Shown piece after piece: positions 18,560 to 27,667 of a DNA stretch of 59,688 bases. The DNA lies in assembly GCF_016820655.1 (NCBI RefSeq), contig NZ_WSFT01000044.1, positions 1 to 59,688 of the forward strand, given 5' to 3'. Position 1 is the first letter of the stretch. Each line of letters begins with the position of its first letter. Both the position numbers and the translations under genes were made by a program. The stretch is from Anaeromonas frigoriresistens. GTDB taxonomy: Bacteria; Bacillota; Clostridia; Tissierellales; SIT17. The notes under the pieces were generated by a model. The model searched no databases, was not told where the DNA came from, and worked only from the letters and a program-made list of their open reading frames with translations.

Positions 18560-18700
18560 TTAATCATCATCAACACTGCTAAGATATCTTATTATTTTTC
18601 TTAATTCATATAACATTTTATTTAAGGTGTATTGTATAGATCCTAATATAATAATTACTATTATTCCAAAAATTATTTTAAATTGTAAGTTAAAATCCAT
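18560..18700 (-). CDS. 46-residue single-span membrane protein, unknown
   Basis: Translation runs MDFNLQFKIIFGIIVIIILG, then a basic stretch, ending LSSVDDD. One membrane helix (about residues 8-22) is followed by an amphipathic basic helix and an acidic tail. The ATG at 18700 has GGAGGGGAT 6 bases before it, a strong ribosome site, and the stop is 14 bases before the methyltransferase start, so the two are very likely co-translated. No family recognised. Confidence 0.7.
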   Translation of the reverse strand: MDFNLQFKIIFGIIVIIILGSIQYTLNKMLYELRKIIRYLSSVDDD

Positions 18701-18767
18701 AATATCCCCTCCAATCTATATATATATTATACCAAATATAATCATATCTAAAAAATATTTAATAATT

Positions 18768-18808
18768 AGTATGAAAAAAAGTGGTCATATGACCACTTTT
18801 TTCATACT
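18768..18808. terminator. Long palindromic terminator after the SSB-like gene
   Basis: Arms of about 20 bases (AGTATG, A-run, GTGGTCAT and its reverse complement). The minus strand ends in a T tract and serves the SSB-like gene, whose stop begins at 18811. Confidence 0.85.
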
Positions 18809-18810
18809 AA

Positions 18811-19509
18811 TTAATATGCTTCTGCTTCAATCTCATCCCCATTTTCATCTTCTTTACCTTCTCTATTATTATCATCTTTTACATACTCTAACTTAGATAT
18901 AGACACTTCATATGCCATTTTATTCTCTACTCCCCCATCTGCTAATCGCTTTTGGTATTCTCTACTTTGGATTCTTCCCCATGTCTTTATATGATCTCCA
19001 ACTTCTAAATTCTCACAGAATCGAGCATTTCTTCCCCAAGCAATACATGGTATATAATCTGATTTGTTATAAGCTCTATTTACGGCTATCAATAAATCAG
19101 TTATTTCTCTACCAAAAGGTGTCGTTCTATAAATTGGTTTTTTACAAATAAACCCATCTAAATAAATTTCATTAGGCTTCTTTATTTTTTCTTCATACTC
19201 TTCTTCACTAGGCATATATGCATCCCTTGCAAAAATAGTTAATACTAGCTTATTATGCCCATTATGGTATCTGTTATAAGATCTTAGTTGTCCTTCAACA
19301 ATAACATTCTTTCCTACAGTGATATCCATATCCACTAATAATCTTTCTGATATAGTAATTGGTAATATATCAGAACAATCACTTAATCTAGGAATTTCCA
19401 TTTTAAATACATAAAATCCCTCACCATACATTTCATGACTAAATTCTTTTTCACCAACTACCTTCCCAATGATAATTACTGAATTGTTATTAATTACCTT
19501 GTCAATCAA
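18811..19509 (-). CDS. ssb: Two-OB-fold single-stranded DNA-binding protein
   Basis: 232 residues starting with TTG at 19509, with GGGAG/GGGG sites upstream; no better start in frame. Two OB-fold halves are visible: residues 1-105 and 110-212 (the second with DGFICKKPIYRTTPFGREI, typical of bacterial SSB/PriB). The tail (213-232) is strongly acidic (EGKEDENGDEIEAEAY) but lacks the usual DDDIPF-like tip used to recruit partners. A clostridial duplicated-OB SSB paralogue fits best. It could serve replication or repair, perhaps in a special growth phase. Confidence 0.75.
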   Translation of the reverse strand: MIDKVINNNSVIIIGKVVGEKEFSHEMYGEGFYVFKMEIPRLSDCSDILPITISERLLVDMDITVGKNVIVEGQLRSYNRYHNGHNKLVLTIFARDAYMPSEEEYEEKIKKPNEIYLDGFICKKPIYRTTPFGREITDLLIAVNRAYNKSDYIPCIAWGRNARFCENLEVGDHIKTWGRIQSREYQKRLADGGVENKMAYEVSISKLEYVKDDNNREGKEDENGDEIEAEAY

Positions 19510-19716
19510 GTCCCCACTCCCTTTCCTATTCTTATGTGTTTTTTTAGATATCTAAGATAATATTATTCATTTAAATGATATAATATGAATAGTTTTGTAA
19601 ATTATTTATATTAATCTTTTGTTTTAAAAATAAATATTTAGCTATAAATATTTATTAGACAAATATCTTAAAACTCCTTTTTTTTACGATATTTTAAATT
19701 AACTTTCTTTTGCATC

Positions 19717-19740
19717 AAAAAAAGGACTCTAAGAGTCCTT
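19717..19740 (-). terminator. Terminator embedded in the 3' end of the Mur ligase gene
   Basis: On the minus strand AAGGACT-CTTAG-AGTCCTT followed by TTTTT. The last codons and the TAG stop of the Mur ligase form the 5' arm and loop. The 219 bases from here to the SSB-like gene contain nothing else I can support. Confidence 0.85.
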
Positions 19741-21183
19741 AAGTAAACGATAAAATGTTTCTTTTCCTTTATTCATACCTTGAGGACCTAATAAAAGAAT
19801 TATATCCCCTTTGGATGCATATTTTATAGACTGCTTTATTGAATCATTTAAATTTTCATAAACTTCATATTCTATACTATTATTATTAAACATATTTCTA
19901 TATTGTTCTAATTCCTCATTCTTAACCCCATCTTTTTCTTCAACAACATCCTTACTCAATGATAGAATAACCCTAGGATAATTAAGGGTATGATGCCAGG
20001 CTGAAAACACTGAAGCATTATGATTATTTATCTCAATTCCCCTATTCCCCCTTATTGCATTTACTATTATTAATTTATTATAATTTAGACCTCGTACAGT
20101 ATCTAGAACTGCTTGATAACTAGCTGGATTATGACAAAAATCATCTATAACTGTATAATCCTTTTCATATATTTTTTCAAATCTACGAGAAATATCTTTG
20201 ACTTCTTTCAGGGCTTTTTGAATAACATCTATATCAATTCCAAAATATAAAGCACAGGATATTGCTGCAAGGCTATTATATACATTATATAAACCTGATA
20301 AATTCATTGAAATATTAAATTCTTGGGGTTCATATACTTTTCCATTATAAGTTGAAATATTCCTTTGCAAACATACAGTGAAATCAAGTGTTTCTTGAAC
20401 ATTAATACTAGATGCTGTTATAGATGACTTAGAATTTAACCCATAAGTAAGTGTTAATACATTTCTATTACCTTCTAATAGTTTAGTAGCGTTTTCATCA
20501 TCTATATTTAAAATAGCTAATCTATTTCTTCGCAATGAATCAAATAGCATTTTTTTAGTTTTTAAATAGTTTTCAAAGCTCTTGTGAAAATCTAAGTGAT
20601 CTATTTCTATGTTTGTATGAATAGCTACATCAAAATCTACTCCATAGGTTCTATGAAATTTCAACCCATGAGATGATACCTCCATTATAACTACTTCAAC
20701 ATTTCTTTCTTTGAATTCATTAAATAATCCATATAACTTCTCTGAATCCGGTGTTGTCAATGTAGAATCAGATGTTGTAAGTACTGATGATTCATATTGA
20801 TCATTTATTTTTACTCCTAAAGTACCTATAAGAGCTGTTTTATATCCAGCCTTTCTAAATATACTTTCAATAATATGGGTAGTTGTAGTCTTACCGTTTG
20901 TTCCTGTAACTCCAATAATAGTTAAATCTTCGGTAGGATACCCATAAAATTCATTTAGTAATTTAGCCAATTCCTTCCTTGGATCATCCACTTTAATTAT
21001 TGAAACTCTATCATCAGAGATATCTTTATTAGTATATATTATAACTGCTCCATTTTCTATTGACTCTTCTATAAAATCATTACCATCTATACTTTCTCCT
21101 TTTATTGCTACAAATACGAAACCATCTTTTACTTTTTTTGAATTACAAGTAATCCCTTTTACTTTTTTATCCATTATGTGCAT
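19729..21183 (-). CDS. MurE-like Mur ligase paralogue with atypical C-terminal domain
   Basis: 484 residues. The P-loop VTGTNGKTTTTHII (about 92-105), TTPDS, EVSSHGL and NIEIDHLDFH (catalytic and Mg sites) are intact Mur-ligase features. The C-terminal domain departs from MurE: IDDFCHNPASYQAV replaces VDYAHTP, and AIRGNRGIEINNHNA replaces GGDRD. No DNPR meso-DAP specificity motif is present. It should ligate an amino acid to a carboxyl using ATP, but the acceptor is open, so I do not call it murE. The start at 21183 has GGGGAG 9 bases upstream. Confidence 0.75.
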   Translation of the reverse strand: MHIMDKKVKGITCNSKKVKDGFVFVAIKGESIDGNDFIEESIENGAVIIYTNKDISDDRVSIIKVDDPRKELAKLLNEFYGYPTEDLTIIGVTGTNGKTTTTHIIESIFRKAGYKTALIGTLGVKINDQYESSVLTTSDSTLTTPDSEKLYGLFNEFKERNVEVVIMEVSSHGLKFHRTYGVDFDVAIHTNIEIDHLDFHKSFENYLKTKKMLFDSLRRNRLAILNIDDENATKLLEGNRNVLTLTYGLNSKSSITASSINVQETLDFTVCLQRNISTYNGKVYEPQEFNISMNLSGLYNVYNSLAAISCALYFGIDIDVIQKALKEVKDISRRFEKIYEKDYTVIDDFCHNPASYQAVLDTVRGLNYNKLIIVNAIRGNRGIEINNHNASVFSAWHHTLNYPRVILSLSKDVVEEKDGVKNEELEQYRNMFNNNSIEYEVYENLNDSIKQSIKYASKGDIILLLGPQGMNKGKETFYRLLKDS

Positions 21184-21336
21184 TTATTAAAACTCCCCTA
21201 TAAAACAAATTAAAATTAAGTTATATACTATTATTCTTATCCATTATATCCTTATCAAATCAATTAGTTTATAATTATTATCTGTTAATATATAGGTTTA
21301 ATATTCACCTGGAAATATTAACATATTATTTTAAAA

Positions 21337-22107
21337 TTATTTTTTAAATTGTCTTCCTTCATGATCAATATAATAGTCATCTTTATATATTAGCTTTGAA
21401 ATTGGAGTCACTTCATATCCTTTATTTTTTAATTCTTTTAAAACTATTGGTAAGTATTCAGTAACATATTTTGCATTATTGTGAAATAAAATTATTGATC
21501 CATCATCAACATTTTTTATAACCCTATCAACTACTGGCTGAACTCCTCTTTCCTTCCAATCTAATGAATCTATATTCCATTGAATAACATGATATCCATT
21601 CTCCTTACATACATTAATTAATCTATCATTATAATCTCCAAAAGGTGGTCTAAATAATGTAGTTCTTTTACCAATCAATTCATAAACTTTATCTTCTGTT
21701 CTTTCTAACTCATCAATTATTTGTATATCATTGAGTTTTGACATATAAGGATGATTAGAAGAATGATTTCCAATTTCATGTCCCCTTGCATCAATTTCCT
21801 TTACTAGGTCAGGGTACTTTTCTACCCAAAATTCCACTAGAAAGAATGTAGTTTTAACATTGTGCTCATCAAGTATATCCAATATTTCTCTAGTAAATTT
21901 GTCACCCCAAGCTGCATCAAAACTTATTGATACTTTCTTATCTTGTCTATCTACACTGTAGATAGGTAATTCTTTGTTTGGTGAAAGTACTTGATAGATG
22001 TTTGTATTCTCAGATTTAACCCATAAAGCTGAAATAGATAATAAAAAGAGTACCAAAGTAATTTTAATAAGATTATTTTTATTTTTCTTAAATAGATAAT
22101 TTTTCAT
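21337..22107 (-). CDS. PdaB-like polysaccharide deacetylase
   Basis: 256 residues with one N-terminal membrane segment (about 14-30). The NodB domain carries motif 1 as SFDAAWGD (the PdaB form of TFDDG), motif 2 HSSNHP and motif 3 RPPFGDYN. PdaB-type proteins are needed for stable spores in Bacillus and act on peptidoglycan glycans outside the inner membrane. GGGGTGAAA precedes the ATG. Whether the altered motif 1 supports catalysis is uncertain. Confidence 0.85.
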   Translation of the reverse strand: MKNYLFKKNKNNLIKITLVLFLLSISALWVKSENTNIYQVLSPNKELPIYSVDRQDKKVSISFDAAWGDKFTREILDILDEHNVKTTFFLVEFWVEKYPDLVKEIDARGHEIGNHSSNHPYMSKLNDIQIIDELERTEDKVYELIGKRTTLFRPPFGDYNDRLINVCKENGYHVIQWNIDSLDWKERGVQPVVDRVIKNVDDGSIILFHNNAKYVTEYLPIVLKELKNKGYEVTPISKLIYKDDYYIDHEGRQFKK

Positions 22108-22173
22108 ATATTTTCACCCCATATAATATCGTTTATATATTATATTAATTAAAGGTATAAAATAGAAACAATT

Positions 22174-22220
22174 ATAATAAAAATCAAGCGGACATATTCT
22201 GTCCGCTTGATTTTTATTAT
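22174..22220. terminator. Palindromic terminator, 21-bp arms
   Basis: Perfect arms 22174-22194 and 22200-22220 around TATTC, with AAAATCAAGCGGACA and its complement. The YibE/F stop codon lies in the right arm. The minus strand read ends in T-rich sequence, so it terminates YibE/F. Confidence 0.9.
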
Positions 22221-23353
22221 TCTTCTATTTTTTTTGATTTATCTATTTTATTATATAAACTTGAAGCTACTAATGCAGTTATGGGGATTGTAAATATCAA
22301 TCCTATACTTCCTGCTAATGCTCTTACAATTTCTGATGCAATCATATCTCGATTTATAATTTCAACTAAACTAAAATCATGAGCCATAAATAAAAGCATT
22401 AAATGAATAGATCCTCCTGAGTAAGCCAAGATTAAAGTATTTGACATCGTCCCCATTATATCCTTACCTACATTCATACCAGACTTAATTAGCTCTTTAT
22501 TAGTTATACTCGGATTTGCTATTTTAATTTCATTCATTGAGGATGCTATAGACATGCTTACATCCATAACCGCCCCCAAAGCTCCTAAAATTATACCAGC
22601 AAATAATATTCCTTTAAAATTAAAGGTTTCTCCTTGAGGTATCAGACTAAGCATTTGAGCTTCTTCAGAACCTAGCCCAGTTAAATTAGCTAACTGTCCT
22701 ATAATCAATGTTATTATCCCCGCTATAAGCACTCCACCGCTTGTCCCTATAATAGCTGCAAATGCTTTTCTGTTAAATCCTGAAATTATTAGAAGTGTTA
22801 GTGCTATCACGATAATACTTACTCCAATAGATAAGTAAATAGGATTATATCCTTTAAGTATAAGAGGTAACATAACTTTAAGTACAGCAAAAGCAGTTAT
22901 AAGTAATGTTATAATTGATTTAACTCCTTTTAATCCTCCTACTATTACTAATAATAAAAAGAATATCATAACTAAATAAATTAAATATTTATCCCTCACT
23001 ATTTCTGATATATATCCCTTTATAATCTCACCATTTTCATCCTTTTCTAAATATACTAAAACATTATCTCCTTCTTCTACCTCTATATTATAAGCAAACA
23101 TACTATCAATATAGTTTTCAACTATTAATTTTTCGCCTTTATGATCTCCACTAGTCATTTTTAATTCAATAACTTGTACTGTTGTAGTCTGCCCTTCTGC
23201 GTAAGTTGTTTCTTCTTCTTCCTCAGAAATAATCTCTAAAACTTTTCCTCTCACTGGTTTAGGATTTTCAATATTATCTTCTCCAAAAACACTACTACAG
23301 TTTAAAAAAGTTAATACTACTATAATAAAAAATACAATAGTTTTTTTACTCAT
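22217..23353 (-). CDS. YibE/F family membrane protein
   Basis: 378 residues. A signal sequence (about 1-24, ending SSVFG), then an extracytoplasmic beta domain (25-125), then seven or eight membrane helices. The DVSMSIASSMNEI region (about 268-280) and GKDIMGTMSNTLILAYSGG are hallmarks of the YibE/F family as I recall it. Function is unknown; transport is a guess. GGGTGGAG precedes the ATG. It is divergent from the Na/Pi-type gene. Confidence 0.88.
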   Translation of the reverse strand: MSKKTIVFFIIVVLTFLNCSSVFGEDNIENPKPVRGKVLEIISEEEEETTYAEGQTTTVQVIELKMTSGDHKGEKLIVENYIDSMFAYNIEVEEGDNVLVYLEKDENGEIIKGYISEIVRDKYLIYLVMIFFLLLVIVGGLKGVKSIITLLITAFAVLKVMLPLILKGYNPIYLSIGVSIIVIALTLLIISGFNRKAFAAIIGTSGGVLIAGIITLIIGQLANLTGLGSEEAQMLSLIPQGETFNFKGILFAGIILGALGAVMDVSMSIASSMNEIKIANPSITNKELIKSGMNVGKDIMGTMSNTLILAYSGGSIHLMLLFMAHDFSLVEIINRDMIASEIVRALAGSIGLIFTIPITALVASSLYNKIDKSKKIEE

Positions 23354-23518
23354 CTTACTCCACCCTTCTATTTTACAAATTAACTTTTATTCTAATACTT
23401 ATTAAATCATCGATTTTTACATTAGTCAATGGAACGATTTTACGTTTCTCAACTAATATATAGAATAATTTAAGGTTAGTTATTAATATATTTATTATAG
23501 AGCTAAAGGAGGTATATT

Positions 23519-24466
23519 ATGGAGATTTTTTATAATGATAATTTAAAGATTTTAATAGAATTTATATCTGGATTAATCGTTTTTCTCTTTTCAATTAGGT
23601 TACTGTCCCTTACTTTAGAAGAAAATATATCCTTTAAATGGAAAACACTTATAGAGAGATTCACATCTATGAGGATCAATGGACTAATACTCGGAATTGT
23701 TGTTACTGCTTTACTTCAAAGCAGTAGCTTAGTTATCATTATTATTATTACATTAGTTCATAGTAGGCTTATTAATGTAAATAAGGCTATTCCCCTTATT
23801 TTAGGCTCTAATATAGGTACTACTTTCACGGGTCAATTGACGGCATTCAATATAAACAGTTTGCTATCCTATTTAATTATACTTGGAATCGTCCTTTATC
23901 TATATACTACAAACTACCACATTCAAATCACCTCAATATTTATTCTTTCTATAGCTTTGATATTTATAGGTATAGAACTAATGGGTGGATCTGTAGCATC
24001 ATTTACCAATTCTCCTGAATTACTTAAATACGTTTATTATATATATGATAGTAACTTTAATGGAGTTATTTTCGGTGCAGCTTTTAGTGCTTTGATTCAT
24101 AGTAGTAGTACCTCTGTAGTTTTACTTCAACTTATAGCAAAATCCGGAATGATACCTCTTATATCAGCTATATATATATTATTTGGTTTAAATATAGGCA
24201 CTTGTATTGATGCTGTAATAGGAGGTATAGCTACCAACTCCTATGGAAAAAGAATAGCATTATTCCATGTTTTATTTAATATATTAGGAGTTTTAGTATT
24301 CTTCTACTTAGGTAATATTTTAGCTAAAGTAGTTGTATATATATCACCCAATAATATACCTAGACAAATCGCAAATGCTCATACAATTTTTAATGTAATC
24401 ATGGCTTTGTTAGTACTACCTTTCACTTACAATATATCTTGCTTCCTTAAAAAAGTAATTAGGTAG
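23519..24466 (+). CDS. Na/Pi-cotransporter II-related protein
   Basis: 315 residues, about eight membrane helices. The duplicated signature LLQSSSLV (about 61-68) and LIHSSSTSVV (about 197-206), each followed by a GSNIGTTFT/GLNIGTCID-like turn, marks the NptA/SLC34 family. It lacks the C-terminal PhoU domain of longer bacterial members. Sodium-coupled phosphate uptake is the family role. AAAGGAGG is 7 bases before the ATG. The second repeat has His for Gln, which could alter selectivity. Confidence 0.88.
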   Translation: MEIFYNDNLKILIEFISGLIVFLFSIRLLSLTLEENISFKWKTLIERFTSMRINGLILGIVVTALLQSSSLVIIIIITLVHSRLINVNKAIPLILGSNIGTTFTGQLTAFNINSLLSYLIILGIVLYLYTTNYHIQITSIFILSIALIFIGIELMGGSVASFTNSPELLKYVYYIYDSNFNGVIFGAAFSALIHSSSTSVVLLQLIAKSGMIPLISAIYILFGLNIGTCIDAVIGGIATNSYGKRIALFHVLFNILGVLVFFYLGNILAKVVVYISPNNIPRQIANAHTIFNVIMALLVLPFTYNISCFLKKVIR

Positions 24467-24486
24467 TAATATTACTACCTAATTAC
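24455..24486. terminator. Palindromic terminator containing both convergent stop codons
   Basis: Two perfect 16-base arms (GTAATTAGGTAGTAAT and complement). The stop of the Na/Pi gene (24464-24466) is in the left arm, and the stop of the deacetylase lipoprotein (24479-24481) in the right. T tracts are short, so efficiency is uncertain. Confidence 0.75.
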
Positions 24487-25588
24487 TTTCATAAATATAT
24501 AACTCTTTATTATCTAATTTATCTTTATCTATCTTTTCTTCTTCATTTTTAGGAATAGTTACTATATCTTTATTTCCATCACTAATAAATCTTCTAGATG
24601 GATTTTTATCAAAACTTTCAATCCAATCATACATTCCAACTCCATCAACTTGAGTCTCACTAGCTCTTACCCTTTGAATAGATAGAGGGTTAAAATCACT
24701 GCTGATAGGTGAAACATTTGGCTTCCATCCTACATTTAAAATAGCAATGTTTTTATAGCTTGTACCTTCATAGGTTCCTTCTTCTAAATATTTTTCATAT
24801 TTCTCATCAGGTCTTCCTCCATTACATAATGCATAAGTATTCACATTATACTCAGAAATTATTGAGTTAATAAACTCTACCTCTTTTCCTATATACTCTT
24901 GTATTTTTTCAGGATCTTGATTTTTTTTATCTGACATGTCATTATGATTTATTGTATGATTTCCAATATCCATTCCTTTATCAATTATGTAATTTAATTT
25001 ATACTCAATTAATTCAGGTTGTCTAAATGGATTAGTACCATTAATAAAAAATGTTGCTTCTAATGGAAAGTTTGTATGGTCTTTATGGAATTCTTCCAAA
25101 ATCCCTACAGCACTATTAGGGTCAACTATTTTGTCTCCATTTTCTTCTATTATATTAAAATTATTTTGTCTCCCATCATCAAATGTCAAAACTATAGGAG
25201 TATATCCTGCTTCAGTTGTTATATTATTATTAACAAAGTCTTCTAAACTAATAGGTCTATATCCCTTCTCATATAACACTTTCAAATCTTTCTTAAAGTT
25301 ATCATAAGTTCTATCCCAAACATCCTCCGTCTCAGTTATCCCATGATACATTAATACCATAACCTCGCCATTCTCATTTGGCTTTAGTGAAAGATCAATC
25401 TGCTCTTTGGGATCAGCTATCTCTTCAATTTCTTCATCATTTTTCTCTTCATCTAACTTATCTCTTTTACTTTCTTCCTCTACCACTTCATTGCTATCTA
25501 GTGATTTGTCAGCTTCTTTAGATTGGTTACATCCGGAAACAGAAATAATAGTTAGTATCAAAACTAGTATGCTTAAAAATCTTTTCAT
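24479..25588 (-). CDS. Polysaccharide deacetylase lipoprotein
   Basis: 369 residues. A signal peptide ends SVSGC (Cys20), so it is a lipoprotein; an acidic, low-complexity linker follows (23-65). The NodB-type domain shows VLMYHGI (about 79-85), TFDDG (motif 1) and HTINH (motif 2), with an inserted region before the C-terminal part. It probably deacetylates cell-wall or exopolysaccharide glycans at the outer face of the membrane. GAGGGGGAA precedes the ATG. Confidence 0.85.
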   Translation of the reverse strand: MKRFLSILVLILTIISVSGCNQSKEADKSLDSNEVVEEESKRDKLDEEKNDEEIEEIADPKEQIDLSLKPNENGEVMVLMYHGITETEDVWDRTYDNFKKDLKVLYEKGYRPISLEDFVNNNITTEAGYTPIVLTFDDGRQNNFNIIEENGDKIVDPNSAVGILEEFHKDHTNFPLEATFFINGTNPFRQPELIEYKLNYIIDKGMDIGNHTINHNDMSDKKNQDPEKIQEYIGKEVEFINSIISEYNVNTYALCNGGRPDEKYEKYLEEGTYEGTSYKNIAILNVGWKPNVSPISSDFNPLSIQRVRASETQVDGVGMYDWIESFDKNPSRRFISDGNKDIVTIPKNEEEKIDKDKLDNKELYIYESN

Positions 25589-25761
25589 TTGTTTTCCCCC
25601 TCTTTAGATAAAATCTATTGTCTACCTATATTATAATAAACTTTACTAGAAATAAAAAATATATTTTTTTCCTAAATTTTTAATTATATGTAATATGTCT
25701 ACTTTATATACAATGTATCATTATATTCCAGCATTTTTTTTATTATTTAGGTTATATTAAT

Positions 25762-25785
25762 ATTACAACATAAAAATGTTGTAAT
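25762..25785 (+). promoter_or_regulatory. Leader stem-loop before the second SASP gene
   Basis: Perfect 10-bp arms ATTACAACAT / ATGTTGTAAT around AAAA, 6 bases before the AAGGAGG ribosome site. It could protect the 5' end of the spore-phase mRNA or act as an operator. Confidence 0.6.
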
Positions 25786-25806
25786 AAAATTAAGGAGGTT
25801 TCTTAA

Positions 25807-26010
25807 ATGGCTAATAGAAATAGAATAGTAGTACCTGAAGCTCGTCAAGCTCTTAATCAAATGAAAGCAGAAATAGCTAGTGAATTAGGATTAGCTAATT
25901 ATGAAAGTATAGATAAAGGAACTTTAACTTCTAGAGAAAATGGTTATGTTGGTGGATACATGACTAAAAGATTAGTAGAAACAGCTCAAAGACAAATGTC
26001 AGGTAAATAA
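25807..26010 (+). CDS. Small acid-soluble spore protein, alpha/beta type
   Basis: 67 residues. ALNQMKAEIASELGL (15-29) has the canonical germination-protease site between E22 and I23, and ENGYVGGYMTKRLVETAQ is the conserved DNA-binding part. It binds spore DNA in the forespore and is broken down at germination. AAGGAGG precedes the ATG. It is monocistronic between the leader hairpin and a strong terminator. More classical than the lysine-rich SASP at 8688-8876. Confidence 0.97.
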   Translation: MANRNRIVVPEARQALNQMKAEIASELGLANYESIDKGTLTSRENGYVGGYMTKRLVETAQRQMSGK

Positions 26011-26015
26011 TATAT

Positions 26016-26051
26016 AAAAAAAGAGAAGTGGTTAACCACTTCTCTTTTTTT
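26016..26051. terminator. Terminator of the SASP gene
   Basis: Perfect palindrome with AAGAGAAGTGGTT / AACCACTTCTCTT arms and T7 tail on the plus strand. Confidence 0.92.
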
Positions 26052-26092
26052 ATGTTATAATTTTATATAATAGTCTATTAAAGGGTGATTAA

Positions 26093-26629
26093 ATGTTTAT
26101 AGAAAACAGTAACGAATTAGCTCAAAACAAACTAATACTTATATATATTTTTGATAAAGTAGATTATCCTATGACAAATAGTGAGATTACTCAATTTGTA
26201 TTAGAAAATAATCATATGAACTATTTTGTAGTGCAACAATATCTAAGTGAATTGGTTGATTCAGAATTTTTATCTATTGTTACTAAAGATGGTAATGAGT
26301 ATTATAATATAACTTCAAAAGGCAGAGAGGTATTAAACTATTTTTCTGAAAGAATTCCTAATGATACTAAGAATATCATTCAAGAAAAATACTTAATTAA
26401 ACAAAAAGAAAAAATTAAAGAAACTCAAATTTTAGGCAACTATTATAAGAAAAATGAATCCGAGTTTATAGTTAATCTTAAAGTTATTGAAAATGAAATA
26501 ACTTTATTTAATCTTTCATTAAACGTGGTGTCCAAAAAACAAGCTAAAATGATATGTAATAATTGGAAAGAAAACCCCGAAAACATCTATAAACAATTCA
26601 TAGATTTACTTACAGAAGATAAAAATTAA
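26093..26629 (+). CDS. DUF4364 family protein (winged-helix-like)
   Basis: 178 residues. The N-terminal 90 residues look like a winged helix of the PadR/MarR kind (ITQFVLENNHMNYFVVQQYLSELVDSEFL, then YYNITSKGREVLNYF). The C-terminal half forms a beta-rich domain. This fits DUF4364, common in clostridia, from memory. It may be a transcription regulator, target unknown. AAAGGGTGA lies 5 bases before the ATG. Confidence 0.75.
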   Translation: MFIENSNELAQNKLILIYIFDKVDYPMTNSEITQFVLENNHMNYFVVQQYLSELVDSEFLSIVTKDGNEYYNITSKGREVLNYFSERIPNDTKNIIQEKYLIKQKEKIKETQILGNYYKKNESEFIVNLKVIENEITLFNLSLNVVSKKQAKMICNNWKENPENIYKQFIDLLTEDKN

Positions 26630-26653
26630 TGTCGAGATAATTCTCTCGACATT
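26626..26653. terminator. Terminator between DUF4364 and YVTN genes
   Basis: Ten-base arms TAATGTCGAG / CTCGACATTA with an 8-base loop. The minus-strand read is followed by ATTTTTAT, so it mainly serves the YVTN gene, whose stop lies in the right arm. Confidence 0.75.
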
Positions 26654-27593
26654 ATATAAATATAAGACCATTGGGATCCTTTCCCACTGGTATTTGTTTT
26701 ACTATTTTACTCTCATTTATATCAAATACTACAACACAATCATCTAAAGAGTTTGTTATATATAATAATTTGTTTTTATCCCATAGTACATTATTTGGCA
26801 TTCCTCCAATATTTATTTTATCTATAATTTCCTGATTCTCATAATCTATCTTATATAAACACCCATCTCCAGCATTTGTAGTAAATATTATGTTTCTTTC
26901 TACTAATACTGTCATATCTAATAAAGACTCATCAATATAGATTCTTCTAAAGACTTTCTTGCTATCTAGATTAAATAGTGATATTGAGCTTTTTCTTTCT
27001 CCATTACACTGACATGATAATATAAACATGTTTTCATCTAGTATATAAAAATGTAATGGATGTATATCCATTAAAATCCTTTCATCTTTATTATTTAATA
27101 GGTCTATAATAGTTATACTATATCCATTGCTATTAGCTATATATAACTTATCCCTTAATCTATCTATTTTTAAATCGTGAGGCTTTTCCCCCACGGGAAT
27201 ATTTGTAATTAAATCAAAATCTTTTTCCTCTATTATTGATATAGAATTAGAGTCACTATTAGTAACATAAATATTTCCTTTATATAGTTCTATATGATTA
27301 GGACAACATCCTACATAAACTACATCTAATATCTGTTTAGATGATATGTCAATTTTAAATATACTATTACTATATGAATTGACTGTATATATTATATTTG
27401 ATATAGAACTATTAAATATTTGATGGGTTCCGATATTAAATGTTTTCTCATCTATTTTAGACCTAATATTGGGTGAAATCATATCACTATATTTAAACTC
27501 GATAGACTTATGACCATTTAATATATCTATGCATGTTAAAGAATTACTAGCTGTATTCGCCACTAAAAGTTTCGAAAAATCTTCTGAACCCAT
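26652..27593 (-). CDS. YncE-like YVTN beta-propeller protein
   Basis: 313 residues built of repeats of about 42 residues: LLVANTASNSLTCIDIL, then NIYVTNSDSNSISII, KLYIANSNGYSITIIDLL and LLYITNSLDDCVVVFDI. These are seven-blade YVTN propeller units. No signal peptide is seen, so it is either cytoplasmic or exported another way. Family members are surface or periplasmic proteins of varied function. GGGGTGAT precedes the ATG. Confidence 0.85.
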   Translation of the reverse strand: MGSEDFSKLLVANTASNSLTCIDILNGHKSIEFKYSDMISPNIRSKIDEKTFNIGTHQIFNSSISNIIYTVNSYSNSIFKIDISSKQILDVVYVGCCPNHIELYKGNIYVTNSDSNSISIIEEKDFDLITNIPVGEKPHDLKIDRLRDKLYIANSNGYSITIIDLLNNKDERILMDIHPLHFYILDENMFILSCQCNGERKSSISLFNLDSKKVFRRIYIDESLLDMTVLVERNIIFTTNAGDGCLYKIDYENQEIIDKINIGGMPNNVLWDKNKLLYITNSLDDCVVVFDINESKIVKQIPVGKDPNGLIFI

Positions 27594-27667
27594 AGCATCA
27601 CCCCATTCATTTCTATATAACAGTTTATGCGATTAATTAAACTATGGTGAATTCAGAAATTTAATTA

